From: an uncultured Bacilli bacterium
GTDB lineage: Bacteria > Bacillota_I > Bacilli_A > RF39 > UBA660
DNA length: 48,200 nucleotides
Direction of reading: 5' to 3'
Assembly: GCA_944358875.1 (NCBI GenBank)
Contig: CALVRZ010000008.1
Location: 1-48,200 of the forward strand
Both the position numbers and the translations under genes were made by a program. Positions 42,564-48,200 of the stretch are shown here, piece by piece. The notes under the pieces are model-generated. The model made no database searches and was not told the origin of the DNA. It was given only the letters and a program-made list of their open reading frames with translations. The stretch's first letter is position 1. Each line of letters begins with the position of its first letter.

Positions 42564-43245
42564 AAGAATTTTGATCAATTTTAATTCCAGGACCCATAGT
42601 TGATGAAATAGATATATTCTTAATATATGTTCCTTTGACGGTAGCAGGTTTTACTTTTTGAATCGCTTCTACAAAAGCTTTTAAGTTTTCAGCTAACTTA
42701 CCATCTTCGAAGCTTGCTTTACCAATAATGCCATGGATATTTCCATAACTATCAGTACGGTAATTTACTTTACCTTTTTTAGTTTCTTCAATTGCCTTAA
42801 CAACATCAGTTGTTACTGTTCCAGTCTTAGGGTTTGGCATTAGACCTTTTGGTCCTAAGATTTTACCAATTTTACCTAAAGCTGGCATCATATCTGGAGT
42901 AGCAATGATTACATCGTAATCAAACCAGTTTTCAGTTTCAATCTTAGTTATTAGATCCATGTCACCAACATAATCAGCGCCGGCTTCAGTAGCTGCTTTA
43001 GCATCTTTTTTAGTTAAAACTAAGATTTTTTTGCTTTTACCAGTTCCATTAGGAAGAACAACAGCTCCTCTTAATTGTTGGTCAGCTTTTTTAACATCTA
43101 GATTTAAGTTTAATGCTACTTCAATCGTAGAATCAAATTTAGAATTAGATGTTTCTTTAGCTAAGGCAATGGCTTCTTCGACAGTATATAGCTTATTTTT
43201 TTCAATCTTTGCAAGATTAGCTACATGTCTTTTGCTCTTTTTCAT
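42553..43245 (-). CDS. rplA: Ribosomal protein L1
   Basis: 230 aa. [46 protein letters not shown] opens the protein. [16 protein letters not shown] and the end [13 protein letters not shown] (about 212-224) are the rRNA-contacting signatures. It binds 23S rRNA at the L1 stalk and in many bacteria represses its own operon. It follows rplK by 71 bp, a gap that can fold in two ways (separate entry). Confidence 0.98.
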   Translation of the reverse strand: MKKSKRHVANLAKIEKNKLYTVEEAIALAKETSNSKFDSTIEVALNLNLDVKKADQQLRGAVVLPNGTGKSKKILVLTKKDAKAATEAGADYVGDMDLITKIETENWFDYDVIIATPDMMPALGKIGKILGPKGLMPNPKTGTVTTDVVKAIEETKKGKVNYRTDSYGNIHGIIGKASFEDGKLAENLKAFVEAIQKVKPATVKGTYIKNISISSTMGPGIKIDQNSFDK

Positions 43246-43258
43246 TATTTTTCCTCCT

Positions 43259-43309
43259 TATGTGGTTAATAGCGGACTTTTAATTCCTTCCACATAGGTA
43301 TACACCTAT
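43259..43309 (-). promoter_or_regulatory. Two alternative hairpins in front of rplA
   Basis: In the transcript ATAGGT/ACCTAT (43309-43304 with 43299-43294) forms one hairpin. The overlapping TATGTGG (43296-43290) can instead pair with CCACATA (43265-43259), which lies directly before the AGGAGG of rplA. The two foldings exclude each other, as in translational switches; an L1 target is the obvious candidate. Confidence 0.45.
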
Positions 43310-43316
43310 ATGTTTA

Positions 43317-43736
43317 TTATTCTTCAACTTTAATTCCCATATTACGGGCTGTACCTTCAATAATCTTCATTGCTTCTTCAACAGTGTAAGCATTTAGATC
43401 AGGTAACTTAGTTTCGGCGATCTCTCTAATTTTATCTTTAGAAATTGTTGCAACAGTTTCGCCTTTAGATGCTCCTTTAGTTATGTTAGCTGCTCTTTTT
43501 AATAAGAATGCTGCTGGTGGAGTCTTTAATACGAAGTCAAAACTACGATCTTCATAAATGCTAATTTCAACTGGTAAAACATCTCCCATTTTATCTCTAG
43601 TAGCATCATTGAATTTAGTACAAAACTCTTGCAAATTAATTCCGGCTGGTCCTAGTACTGTTCCAACTGGTGGAGCTGGTGTTGCTTTACCGGCAGGAAT
43701 TTGCAATTTGATTTTCTTTGTTATTTCTTTTGCCAC
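43317..43736 (-). CDS. rplK: Ribosomal protein L11
   Basis: 139 aa from the GTG at 43736, six bases after AGGAGGTG; an upstream in-frame GTG at 43745 overlaps that site. [38 protein letters not shown] is the conserved N-terminal domain, and the C-terminal domain (about 70-139) binds the GTPase-centre rRNA. L11 forms the base of the stalk and is needed for the stringent response. Length is normal. Confidence 0.98.
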   Translation of the reverse strand: MAKEITKKIKLQIPAGKATPAPPVGTVLGPAGINLQEFCTKFNDATRDKMGDVLPVEISIYEDRSFDFVLKTPPAAFLLKRAANITKGASKGETVATISKDKIREIAETKLPDLNAYTVEEAMKIIEGTARNMGIKVEE

Positions 43737-43745
43737 GAAAAACAC

Positions 43746-43866
43746 CTCCTATAGTTTTATTTTTTTTCGCGAGTGGTTCTTACGACAAGCAAAGTCGTCC
43801 GCTTTGCATTTTGTTACTTTGCCTCCCACTTATATGACAAGTCACATTAAAGAAATATGCGACTGC
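43746..43866 (-). promoter_or_regulatory. Structured leader of rplKA
   Basis: The about 120-nt leader contains GCAAAG/CTTTGC, CGAC/GTCG and a long-range AGTGG...CCACT pairing, with unusually high G+C for the window. A binding site for L1 or L11 is likely by analogy with other bacteria; not proven here. Confidence 0.5.
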
Positions 43867-43872
43867 GTTAGT

Positions 43873-43901
43873 AATATATCATAATTTTTTGTTTTTTTCA
43901 A
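43873..43901 (-). promoter_or_regulatory. Promoter of rplKA
   Basis: Minus strand TTGAAA (43901-43896), 17 bp, TATATT (43878-43873), TGA before the -10. Confidence 0.65.
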
Positions 43902-43916
43902 TATTTTCCCGTGTTT

Positions 43917-44102
43917 TTATTTTATTTTTGTTCTTGGTCGGCCATTATTGGCTCTCATTTCTTCTTTTATACTTAGCACAGCTGTAAAATTCGGACAATC
44001 TTTCATTTGGCCATTATAGGCTTGGGGACAATCGATACCTAATGAAGAAAAGAACTTTCTCATTTCTTCGTAAAACTTCTTTTCACATTCTTGTTTAGTC
44101 AT
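43917..44102 (-). CDS. Small Cys-containing protein between nusG and rplK
   Basis: 61 aa. TKQECEKKFYEEMRKFFSSLGIDCPQAYNGQMKDCPNFTAVLSIKEEM is helix-rich, with Cys at about 6, 25 and 36, and the end is basic (NNGRPRTKIK). Its ATG follows the nusG stop after one base and has no clear ribosome-binding site, so it depends on translation of nusG. The family is unknown to me. No gene is normally found at this place in other Bacilli. Confidence 0.6.
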   Translation of the reverse strand: MTKQECEKKFYEEMRKFFSSLGIDCPQAYNGQMKDCPNFTAVLSIKEEMRANNGRPRTKIK

Positions 44103-44103
44103 A

Positions 44104-44664
44104 TTATAATTTTTCTACTTGAGATATTTCAGCTTCAATGGTTGTTTCTTGACCAAATAGGTCAACTAAGATATTTAATTTTTGTTCTTTTTGATCGATA
44201 GAATCAATTTTACCAACCATATCTTTAAATGGTCCAGAGATTAATTTTACTTTAGTTCCTTCTTTTAAATCTTTAGATATATCGATACGACTCATACCCA
44301 TACTATTTAAGATTTTATCAACTTCTTGAGGTAATAATGGGAATGGTTTAGCACCTTTACCTGATGATCCGATAAAGCCAGTTACACCTTGGGTATTTCT
44401 GACAATAAACCATGCTTCATCAGTCATAATCATTTCAACTAAGACATAACCAGGAAACATTTTTTTGATTTTTTCTTTCTTGACTCCATCTTTATATTCA
44501 ATTTCTTTTTGTTCAGGGACAATGACACGGAAAATACGGTCTTGTAAGTTCATAGATGTAATACGATTTTCTAATTTTTCTTTTACTTTATATTCATGAC
44601 CACTTATGGTGTTAACAACATACCATTCTTTTTTCTCTTGTTCATTTTTGATTTCGTTTTCCAT
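44104..44664 (-). CDS. nusG: Transcription elongation/antitermination factor NusG
   Basis: 186 aa. The NGN domain opens with KKEWYVVNTISGHEYKVKEKLENR and has MFPGYVLVEMIMTDEAWFIVRNTQGVTGFIG. The KOW domain lies at about 130-180 (GTKVKLISGPFKDMVGKIDSID). NusG binds the RNA polymerase clamp and influences pausing and termination. The start overlaps the secE stop by one base (TAATG); the stop lies two bases before the next small gene. Confidence 0.97.
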   Translation of the reverse strand: MENEIKNEQEKKEWYVVNTISGHEYKVKEKLENRITSMNLQDRIFRVIVPEQKEIEYKDGVKKEKIKKMFPGYVLVEMIMTDEAWFIVRNTQGVTGFIGSSGKGAKPFPLLPQEVDKILNSMGMSRIDISKDLKEGTKVKLISGPFKDMVGKIDSIDQKEQKLNILVDLFGQETTIEAEISQVEKL

Positions 44665-44852
44665 TAGATATTACTCCTTAAGGCTGCGATTAATAAGTCA
44701 ATTAAATAAAAGTATGCTCCCATAAAAATCATGAATGATAATGTTGCTGTTGAATATTTAATTAGTTCCTTGCCACTTGTCCATCTGATACGACTTACTT
44801 CTTTTTTTACTCCTTTAAAATATTTACCTATTTTTTTAAATATTTTTTTCAT
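44664..44852 (-). CDS. secE: Preprotein translocase subunit SecE
   Basis: 62 aa. A basic amphipathic helix (FKKIGKYFKGVKKEVSRIRWTSGKELIKYS) with the conserved K-x-E-x-x-(K/R)-x-x-W pattern is followed by one membrane helix (about 35-57). This is the normal form of the short Gram-positive SecE that clamps SecY. First gene of the secE-nusG transcript; no rpmG gene precedes it, unlike many Firmicutes. Confidence 0.92.
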   Translation of the reverse strand: MKKIFKKIGKYFKGVKKEVSRIRWTSGKELIKYSTATLSFMIFMGAYFYLIDLLIAALRSNI

Positions 44853-44901
44853 GTTCTACCTCTTTCTTTTTAAAATAAAAACACCTTTTCGTGTTGATAT
44901 T

Positions 44902-44930
44902 AATGTACCATATATGCTTGGTTTTGTCAA
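44902..44930 (-). promoter_or_regulatory. Promoter of secE-nusG
   Basis: Minus strand TTGACA (44930-44925), 17 bp, TACATT (44907-44902), with TGG before the -10. Confidence 0.7.
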
Positions 44931-44961
44931 TCAATTTAGAAAAATATGTTTTTATTTTCTT

Positions 44962-45504
44962 TTATTTTAAATAATTATTAATATTATCATCATTTTTTTG
45001 GTATTTGATGGTACTTTTATCGATGGTTATAATAATAATATAACCATTTTCATCAGCTTCTTTAACATAGGTATTGGAATAATAATCTGATAAATTATAA
45101 CCTTCTTTTAATAATGCATCAGTGTACTTTTCGACATCTTCAGTGGTTAAGCCTTGATAATGATAAAATATGGTCGTTTTATCAGCATAATGATGAGAAT
45201 TATAGGATTTTATAGGATGTTCCCCTAGAACTTTATAGATGGTTGGTACTTGGTCAATACCTAATTCGACATATTCTTTGGTAGATACATCTTTAAAAAG
45301 GGTCGTAATTAACATATAAATGCCAAAGATGATTAGCGCGATAAAGAGAACAATGCCTAAAAGAGTGGAAATAATGATAGTACGATTTTTACGTTTTCTT
45401 TTCTTTAAAAATTTTTGTTTACTTTCTGGTTCAACAGGATGACCGCAGATAGGGCAATATTGATTAGATATACTAATGTTATTTTTACAGCTAGGACATT
45501 TCAT
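44962..45504 (-). CDS. Zinc-ribbon membrane protein with outside domain
   Basis: 180 aa from ATG 45504, after GAGGTGATC; a longer frame exists but lacks a site. MKCPSCKNNISISNQYCPICGHPV is a four-Cys zinc ribbon (Cys3, 6, 17, 20) at the cytosolic start. A basic stretch (KKRKRKNRT) and a membrane helix (about 43-66) lead to an outside domain with TEDVEKYTDALLKEGYNLSDYYSNTYVKEADENGYIIIITIDKSTIKYQK. A ribbon, helix and ectodomain resemble small Firmicutes sensors or envelope proteins, function unknown. The start overlaps the end of the flavoprotein gene by 14 bp. Confidence 0.75.
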   Translation of the reverse strand: MKCPSCKNNISISNQYCPICGHPVEPESKQKFLKKRKRKNRTIIISTLLGIVLFIALIIFGIYMLITTLFKDVSTKEYVELGIDQVPTIYKVLGEHPIKSYNSHHYADKTTIFYHYQGLTTEDVEKYTDALLKEGYNLSDYYSNTYVKEADENGYIIIITIDKSTIKYQKNDDNINNYLK

Positions 45505-46891
45505 GATGATCACCTCGTTTTTGGATAATATCAGAAGCAGCAATAACACCACTTATAGAAGCTTGCATAAGTCCTCTGGTGATACCTGCACCGTCACCAA
45601 TCGCGTACAATCCTCGATATTTGGTTTCTAAGTTTTCGTTAACTTCAACATGAGTTGAATAAAATTTTACTTCTACACCATAGATGATAGTCTCATCACT
45701 AGAAATACCTGGACATACTTTTTCTAAAGCTTCAAAAGTTTCTAGTAAGGCTTTTAGAATTCTTTCGGGTAGGACAAAGGATAAATCTCCAGGAACAGCA
45801 TCTTGAAGAGTAGGGGTGTAAGATAATTTTTTAATTCTTTCTTTAGTACTTCTTTTACCTTCTTTTAAATCTCTTAAACGCTGAACCATGATTTTACCAT
45901 CTGTTAGCATATTAGCAAGTCTAGCAATATATTTACCATAAGTTATAGGCTCTTTGAATGGTTCAGTGAAATGACATGATACTAAAAGGGCAAAGTTAGT
46001 TAAATCACTTTTTAAATCATGATAGCTATGGCCATTGACAACAGCAAGATTATCATCATAATTTTCTTGGGAAACAAAGCCACCGGGATTCATACAGAAG
46101 GTTCTAACGATGTTTTCCGTAGTTTTAGAGGTATTATATATTTTAAACTCATATAATTCATTCGTCAAAGGATCGGTAATTTGTCTTGGTAATTCGACCC
46201 GAACACCAATGTCAACTTGGTTGTTGCTAGTTGGGATATTTAATTTTTGACATATTTCTTGGACCCAGCTAGAACCACTTCGACCGGCTGCCATGACAAC
46301 ATTTTGGCAAAGATATTCTTCTTTATCCGTGGCAACAATATAGCTATCTTTTTCTGGTTTAATATCTTTAACTGGGGTTAATTCTAAAACTTGAACATGA
46401 GGATGAGAAATGATATAGTCATACATTTTTTCCATGATGATTTGGCTTTTTTCAGTTCCTAGATGGCGAACAGGGCATTTAATGAATTTTAAACCATATT
46501 TGGAACATTCATAAGATATTTTGTTAGCAAACTCACTATTGTATGATACTTCTTGGTTACCACCATATGATAAATATATATCATCGACGTATTTGATTAA
46601 TTCTTCAATGCGAACCTGTCCGACATAATCTTCAAGCCAACCACCAACATCTTTGGATAGACTTAGTTTACCATCGGAGAAAGCTCCGGCACCACCAAAA
46701 CCTGATGAAATATTACATGGTGTACAACCCATACATTTTTTGGTTTTACTCTTAGGACATTGTCTTGTTTTTATATTTCTTCCTTCATCGAACATGATGA
46801 TGGAAAGATTAGGATCTTGTTTTAACAATTCTAAGGCTGTAAAAATTCCGGCAGGACCACAGCCTATTATTCCGACATTATATTTTTGCAT
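45491..46891 (-). CDS. COG2509-type FAD-dependent oxidoreductase
   Basis: 466 aa from ATG 46891 after GAAGGAAGT. The dinucleotide fold starts at GCGPAG (10-15). Soon after comes the family's Cys motif, CPKSKTKKCMGCTPCNISSGFGGAGAFSDGKLSLS. YLCQNVVMAAGRSGSSW and the C-terminal YRGLYAIGDGAGITRGLMQASISGVIAA bind FAD. These uncharacterised flavoproteins (COG2509) are widespread in Firmicutes; the four-Cys motif could hold a metal or [Fe-S] cluster. Substrate unknown. It has its own promoter; the zinc-ribbon gene follows with an overlap. Confidence 0.88.
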   Translation of the reverse strand: MQKYNVGIIGCGPAGIFTALELLKQDPNLSIIMFDEGRNIKTRQCPKSKTKKCMGCTPCNISSGFGGAGAFSDGKLSLSKDVGGWLEDYVGQVRIEELIKYVDDIYLSYGGNQEVSYNSEFANKISYECSKYGLKFIKCPVRHLGTEKSQIIMEKMYDYIISHPHVQVLELTPVKDIKPEKDSYIVATDKEEYLCQNVVMAAGRSGSSWVQEICQKLNIPTSNNQVDIGVRVELPRQITDPLTNELYEFKIYNTSKTTENIVRTFCMNPGGFVSQENYDDNLAVVNGHSYHDLKSDLTNFALLVSCHFTEPFKEPITYGKYIARLANMLTDGKIMVQRLRDLKEGKRSTKERIKKLSYTPTLQDAVPGDLSFVLPERILKALLETFEALEKVCPGISSDETIIYGVEVKFYSTHVEVNENLETKYRGLYAIGDGAGITRGLMQASISGVIAASDIIQKRGDHHEMS

Positions 46892-46913
46892 ATTACTTCC
46901 TTCTTTCACTTAC

Positions 46914-46942
46914 ATTTTACCATATTAATAGAAAGAACACAA
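46914..46942 (-). promoter_or_regulatory. Promoter of the COG2509 flavoprotein gene
   Basis: Minus strand TTGTGT (46942-46937), 17 bp, TAAAAT (46919-46914), TGG before the -10. Confidence 0.6.
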
Positions 46943-46999
46943 CATTTATTCTTCCTAGTTTATTTTACGTTTATATAGCATTAGATATGAAAGAATTAC

Positions 47000-47028
47000 T
47001 TGCATGTTATGGGAGATAATATTATAAT
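47000..47028 (+). promoter_or_regulatory. Promoter of the DNA glycosylase gene
   Basis: TTGCAT (47000-47005), 17 bp, TATAAT (47023-47028). Confidence 0.65.
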
Positions 47029-47038
47029 CTTATTAGTT

Positions 47039-47062
47039 GTTTTCCACAGATTGGTGGAAAAC
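47039..47062 (+). promoter_or_regulatory. 5' UTR hairpin just before the ribosome-binding site
   Basis: Perfect 9-bp stem GTTTTCCAC (47039-47047) / GTGGAAAAC (47054-47062) with a six-base loop. It starts at the expected transcript start and ends two bases before AGAAAGGA, so it may protect the mRNA or control translation. Confidence 0.6.
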
Positions 47063-47078
47063 AGAAAGGAATGAAGTT

Positions 47079-47567
47079 ATGAGTGTTGTCTATCATGAAT
47101 TTGGACCTTGGTATAAAAATGATTCTAGAATTTTAATTTTGGGAACTATTCCTTCACCAAAATCAAGAGAAGAAGGGTTTTATTATGCACATCCACAAAA
47201 TCGTTTTTGGAAAGTTATTAGTCATGTTTTAGGAGAAAATGAACCTAAAAGGATCGATGAGAAGAAAGAGTTTTTAGATAAATATCATATTGCTCTTTGG
47301 GATGTTATTAATAAATGTGATATTAAAGGTGCTAGTGATAGTTCTATTACAAATGTTGTTCCTAATGATATTAAGTGGTTAATTGGAAAGACAGAGATTA
47401 AAGTTATTATCACGACAGGGAAAAAAGCTCATGAATTATATCAAAAATTTTGTTTAAAAGATACTTTAATACAAGATATTTGTCTACCATCGACTAGTGC
47501 TGCGAATGGGGCTTATTCTCTAGATAGATTGATTGAAGAATATACGATAATAAAAAATGTGCATTAA
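47079..47567 (+). CDS. Family-6 uracil-DNA glycosylase superfamily (DNA-deoxyinosine glycosylase)
   Basis: 162 aa from ATG 47079 (AGAAAGGA upstream). LGTIPSPKS (21-29) is the catalytic-site motif of the superfamily. GFYYAHPQNRFWKVI (about 33-47) and CLPSTSAANGAYS (about 138-150) are signatures of hypoxanthine-DNA glycosylases (HDG, family 6). The enzyme would remove deaminated bases such as hypoxanthine from DNA and start base-excision repair. Length is normal. An alternative is the mismatch-specific MUG branch; the PQNRFW block favours HDG. Confidence 0.85.
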   Translation: MSVVYHEFGPWYKNDSRILILGTIPSPKSREEGFYYAHPQNRFWKVISHVLGENEPKRIDEKKEFLDKYHIALWDVINKCDIKGASDSSITNVVPNDIKWLIGKTEIKVIITTGKKAHELYQKFCLKDTLIQDICLPSTSAANGAYSLDRLIEEYTIIKNVH

Positions 47568-47587
47568 AAAACTAGCTTAGCGCTAGT
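47565..47587 (-). terminator. Terminator of the cold-shock gene
   Basis: Minus strand ACTAGC (47587-47582) pairs with GCTAGT (47576-47571), five-base loop, then TTTTTT. It overlaps the last bases of the facing glycosylase gene. Confidence 0.7.
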
Positions 47588-47600
47588 GGTAATGCTATAA

Positions 47601-47828
47601 TTATTGTTTGACAGTAGTAGCTTCTTTTGATGGTATGACGTTAATTGCTTGTAATCCTTTAGGAGTTTCAATTAAATCAAAATCCACGATTTGTCCTTCA
47701 GATAAAGTTTTATAGCCATCTTGCTTGATAGCTGAATAGTGAACAAAAATATCTTCATTTTCAGCAGCATAATAGTCAATAAAGCCATAGCCTTTATCAT
47801 TGTTGAACCATTTTACTTTTCCGCTCAT
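47601..47828 (-). CDS. csp: Cold-shock domain protein
   Basis: 75 aa. A single OB-fold cold-shock domain: [18 protein letters not shown] (RNP1 K-G-Y-G-F-I) and [10 protein letters not shown] (RNP2), followed by [20 protein letters not shown]. It is a nucleic-acid chaperone that melts RNA structure. The tail SKEATTVKQ is slightly longer than in Bacillus CspB. Start at 47828 after GGAAGG. It has its own promoter. Confidence 0.95.
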   Translation of the reverse strand: MSGKVKWFNNDKGYGFIDYYAAENEDIFVHYSAIKQDGYKTLSEGQIVDFDLIETPKGLQAINVIPSKEATTVKQ

Positions 47829-47863
47829 TCTACACCTTCCTTCCAGTAATTTCTTACAATACT

Positions 47864-47893
47864 ATTATAACGCTGGTGTTATCTGATAAGCAA
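47864..47893 (-). promoter_or_regulatory. Promoter of the cold-shock gene
   Basis: Minus strand TTGCTT (47893-47888), 18 bp, TATAAT (47869-47864). The mRNA leader would be only about 30 nt, so the long structured leader of some csp genes is absent. Confidence 0.6.
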
Positions 47894-48027
47894 TATTATG
47901 AGTTAGACAAATAGTGACATATTTCTACGTCTTTATAACAATAACATGATTTTTTAAGCAGATTTTTTTAATGGCTTTAAAGATAGTTTTCGGTTCTTTA
48001 AACAAAGAAAATTAACTTATGGATGAG

Positions 48028-48142
48028 AACAAAAGGTAAAACAAGTTTTACCTCTCCTTGTCGTTACCTCCAAGGTTTCCTACTGCAAACAGAAGTGATT
48101 TCTGTTATTAGATAGGCATAAACTCCGATGGTCGCCACCGTA
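48028..48142 (-). ncRNA. Unidentified structured RNA candidate
   Basis: No ORF covers this G+C-richer stretch. Read on the minus strand it gives CGGTGG/CCATCG (48140-48126), a CCTA/TAGG pair enclosing ACAGAA/TTCTGT (48105-48089), then CCTTG/CAAGG (48075-48056), and a last stem GGTAAAAC/GTTTTACC (48052-48035) followed by TTTTGTT, like a terminator. I tested it in mind against tRNA, tmRNA, SRP RNA, RNase P, 6S and common riboswitches and found no match. The right end may continue past the window; 47894-48027 holds only AT-rich sequence and a TTTAAAGA/TCTTTAAA hairpin. Confidence 0.4.
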
Positions 48143-48200
48143 CTTTGATTATTTTTACTTTTTTTATTAACTTTGATAATGTAGTTTTAATCCTTCAAAC

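Noticed and set aside
45505..45552. Longer N-terminus for the zinc-ribbon protein
   Set aside because: The extension has no ribosome-binding site, overlaps the flavoprotein gene further and would precede the natural MKCPSC start.
1..48200. Mollicute-type code with TGA as tryptophan
   Set aside because: All conserved Trp that I checked are TGG and TGA ends at least two genes (694 and 24259), so the standard bacterial code fits.
1..48200. CRISPR array or tRNA genes
   Set aside because: No spaced direct repeats were found, and no cloverleaf with a T-loop GGTTCGAAT-type motif was seen.

Overview
The window looks like a chromosomal segment of an uncultured, very AT-rich (about 30% G+C by eye), Gram-positive-type Bacilli/Mollicutes-related bacterium. 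An RF39- or Erysipelotrichia-like lineage is my inference; there is no 16S gene to prove it. Shine-Dalgarno sites are strong (AGGAGG), promoters are sigma-A type (TTGACA-17-TATAAT appears three times or nearly so), and the code is standard: Trp is TGG, and TGA is used as a stop at 692-694 and 24259-24261. The genome looks streamlined, with one- to four-base overlaps between many genes.

Layout. 1-5.2 kb holds small housekeeping or envelope genes: a lipoprotein, a HIT hydrolase, two tiny YjcZ-like membrane peptides, a membrane-anchored PrsA-like foldase, a DUF3603-like protein, RmuC and a rhodanese. 5.3-25.0 kb is a single minus-strand cluster of 19 genes and the centrepiece of the window. In transcription order it encodes three exported proteins of unknown function, CpaB-like, CpaF/TadA ATPase, TadB, TadC, a 58-aa Flp-like pilin, a TadE-like protein and a TadZ-like protein. 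After an internal promoter come two VirB2/TrbC-type pilin-like proteins, VirB6, a PrgI/VirB3-like protein, VirB4 split over two genes, an M23+GH24 wall hydrolase, a VirB8-like protein and VirD4. There is no relaxase, integrase, oriT or att site. It therefore looks like a resident envelope machine that combines a Tad pilus motor with a type IV secretion core, and not a conjugative element. A membrane thioredoxin (CSHC) is transcribed divergently from its start, and several of the exported proteins are cysteine-rich.

25.6-27.7 kb holds a surface protein with a SipW/TasA-like N-terminus. Its last 180 bp are about 52% G+C and rich in NNC codons, which resembles the variable region of a diversity-generating retroelement. 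Upstream lie a terminator, a 21-codon ORF containing a run of ten G, and an 11-bp tandem repeat: a possible phase-variable control region. 27.7-33.7 kb holds TrmL, a GT-C-type membrane protein, a cysteine-less thioredoxin-like protein, QueH, two DUF1292-like proteins and a coiled-coil protein.

33.8-44.9 kb is the classic secE-nusG-(61-aa ORF)-rplK-rplA-rplJ-rplL-rpoB-rpoC block on the minus strand, with an L10 leader and candidate L1/L11 control structures. 44.9-48.2 kb holds a zinc-ribbon membrane protein, a COG2509 flavoprotein, a family-6 uracil/hypoxanthine-DNA glycosylase, a cold-shock protein and, at the right edge, a stretch that folds like an unidentified structured RNA.
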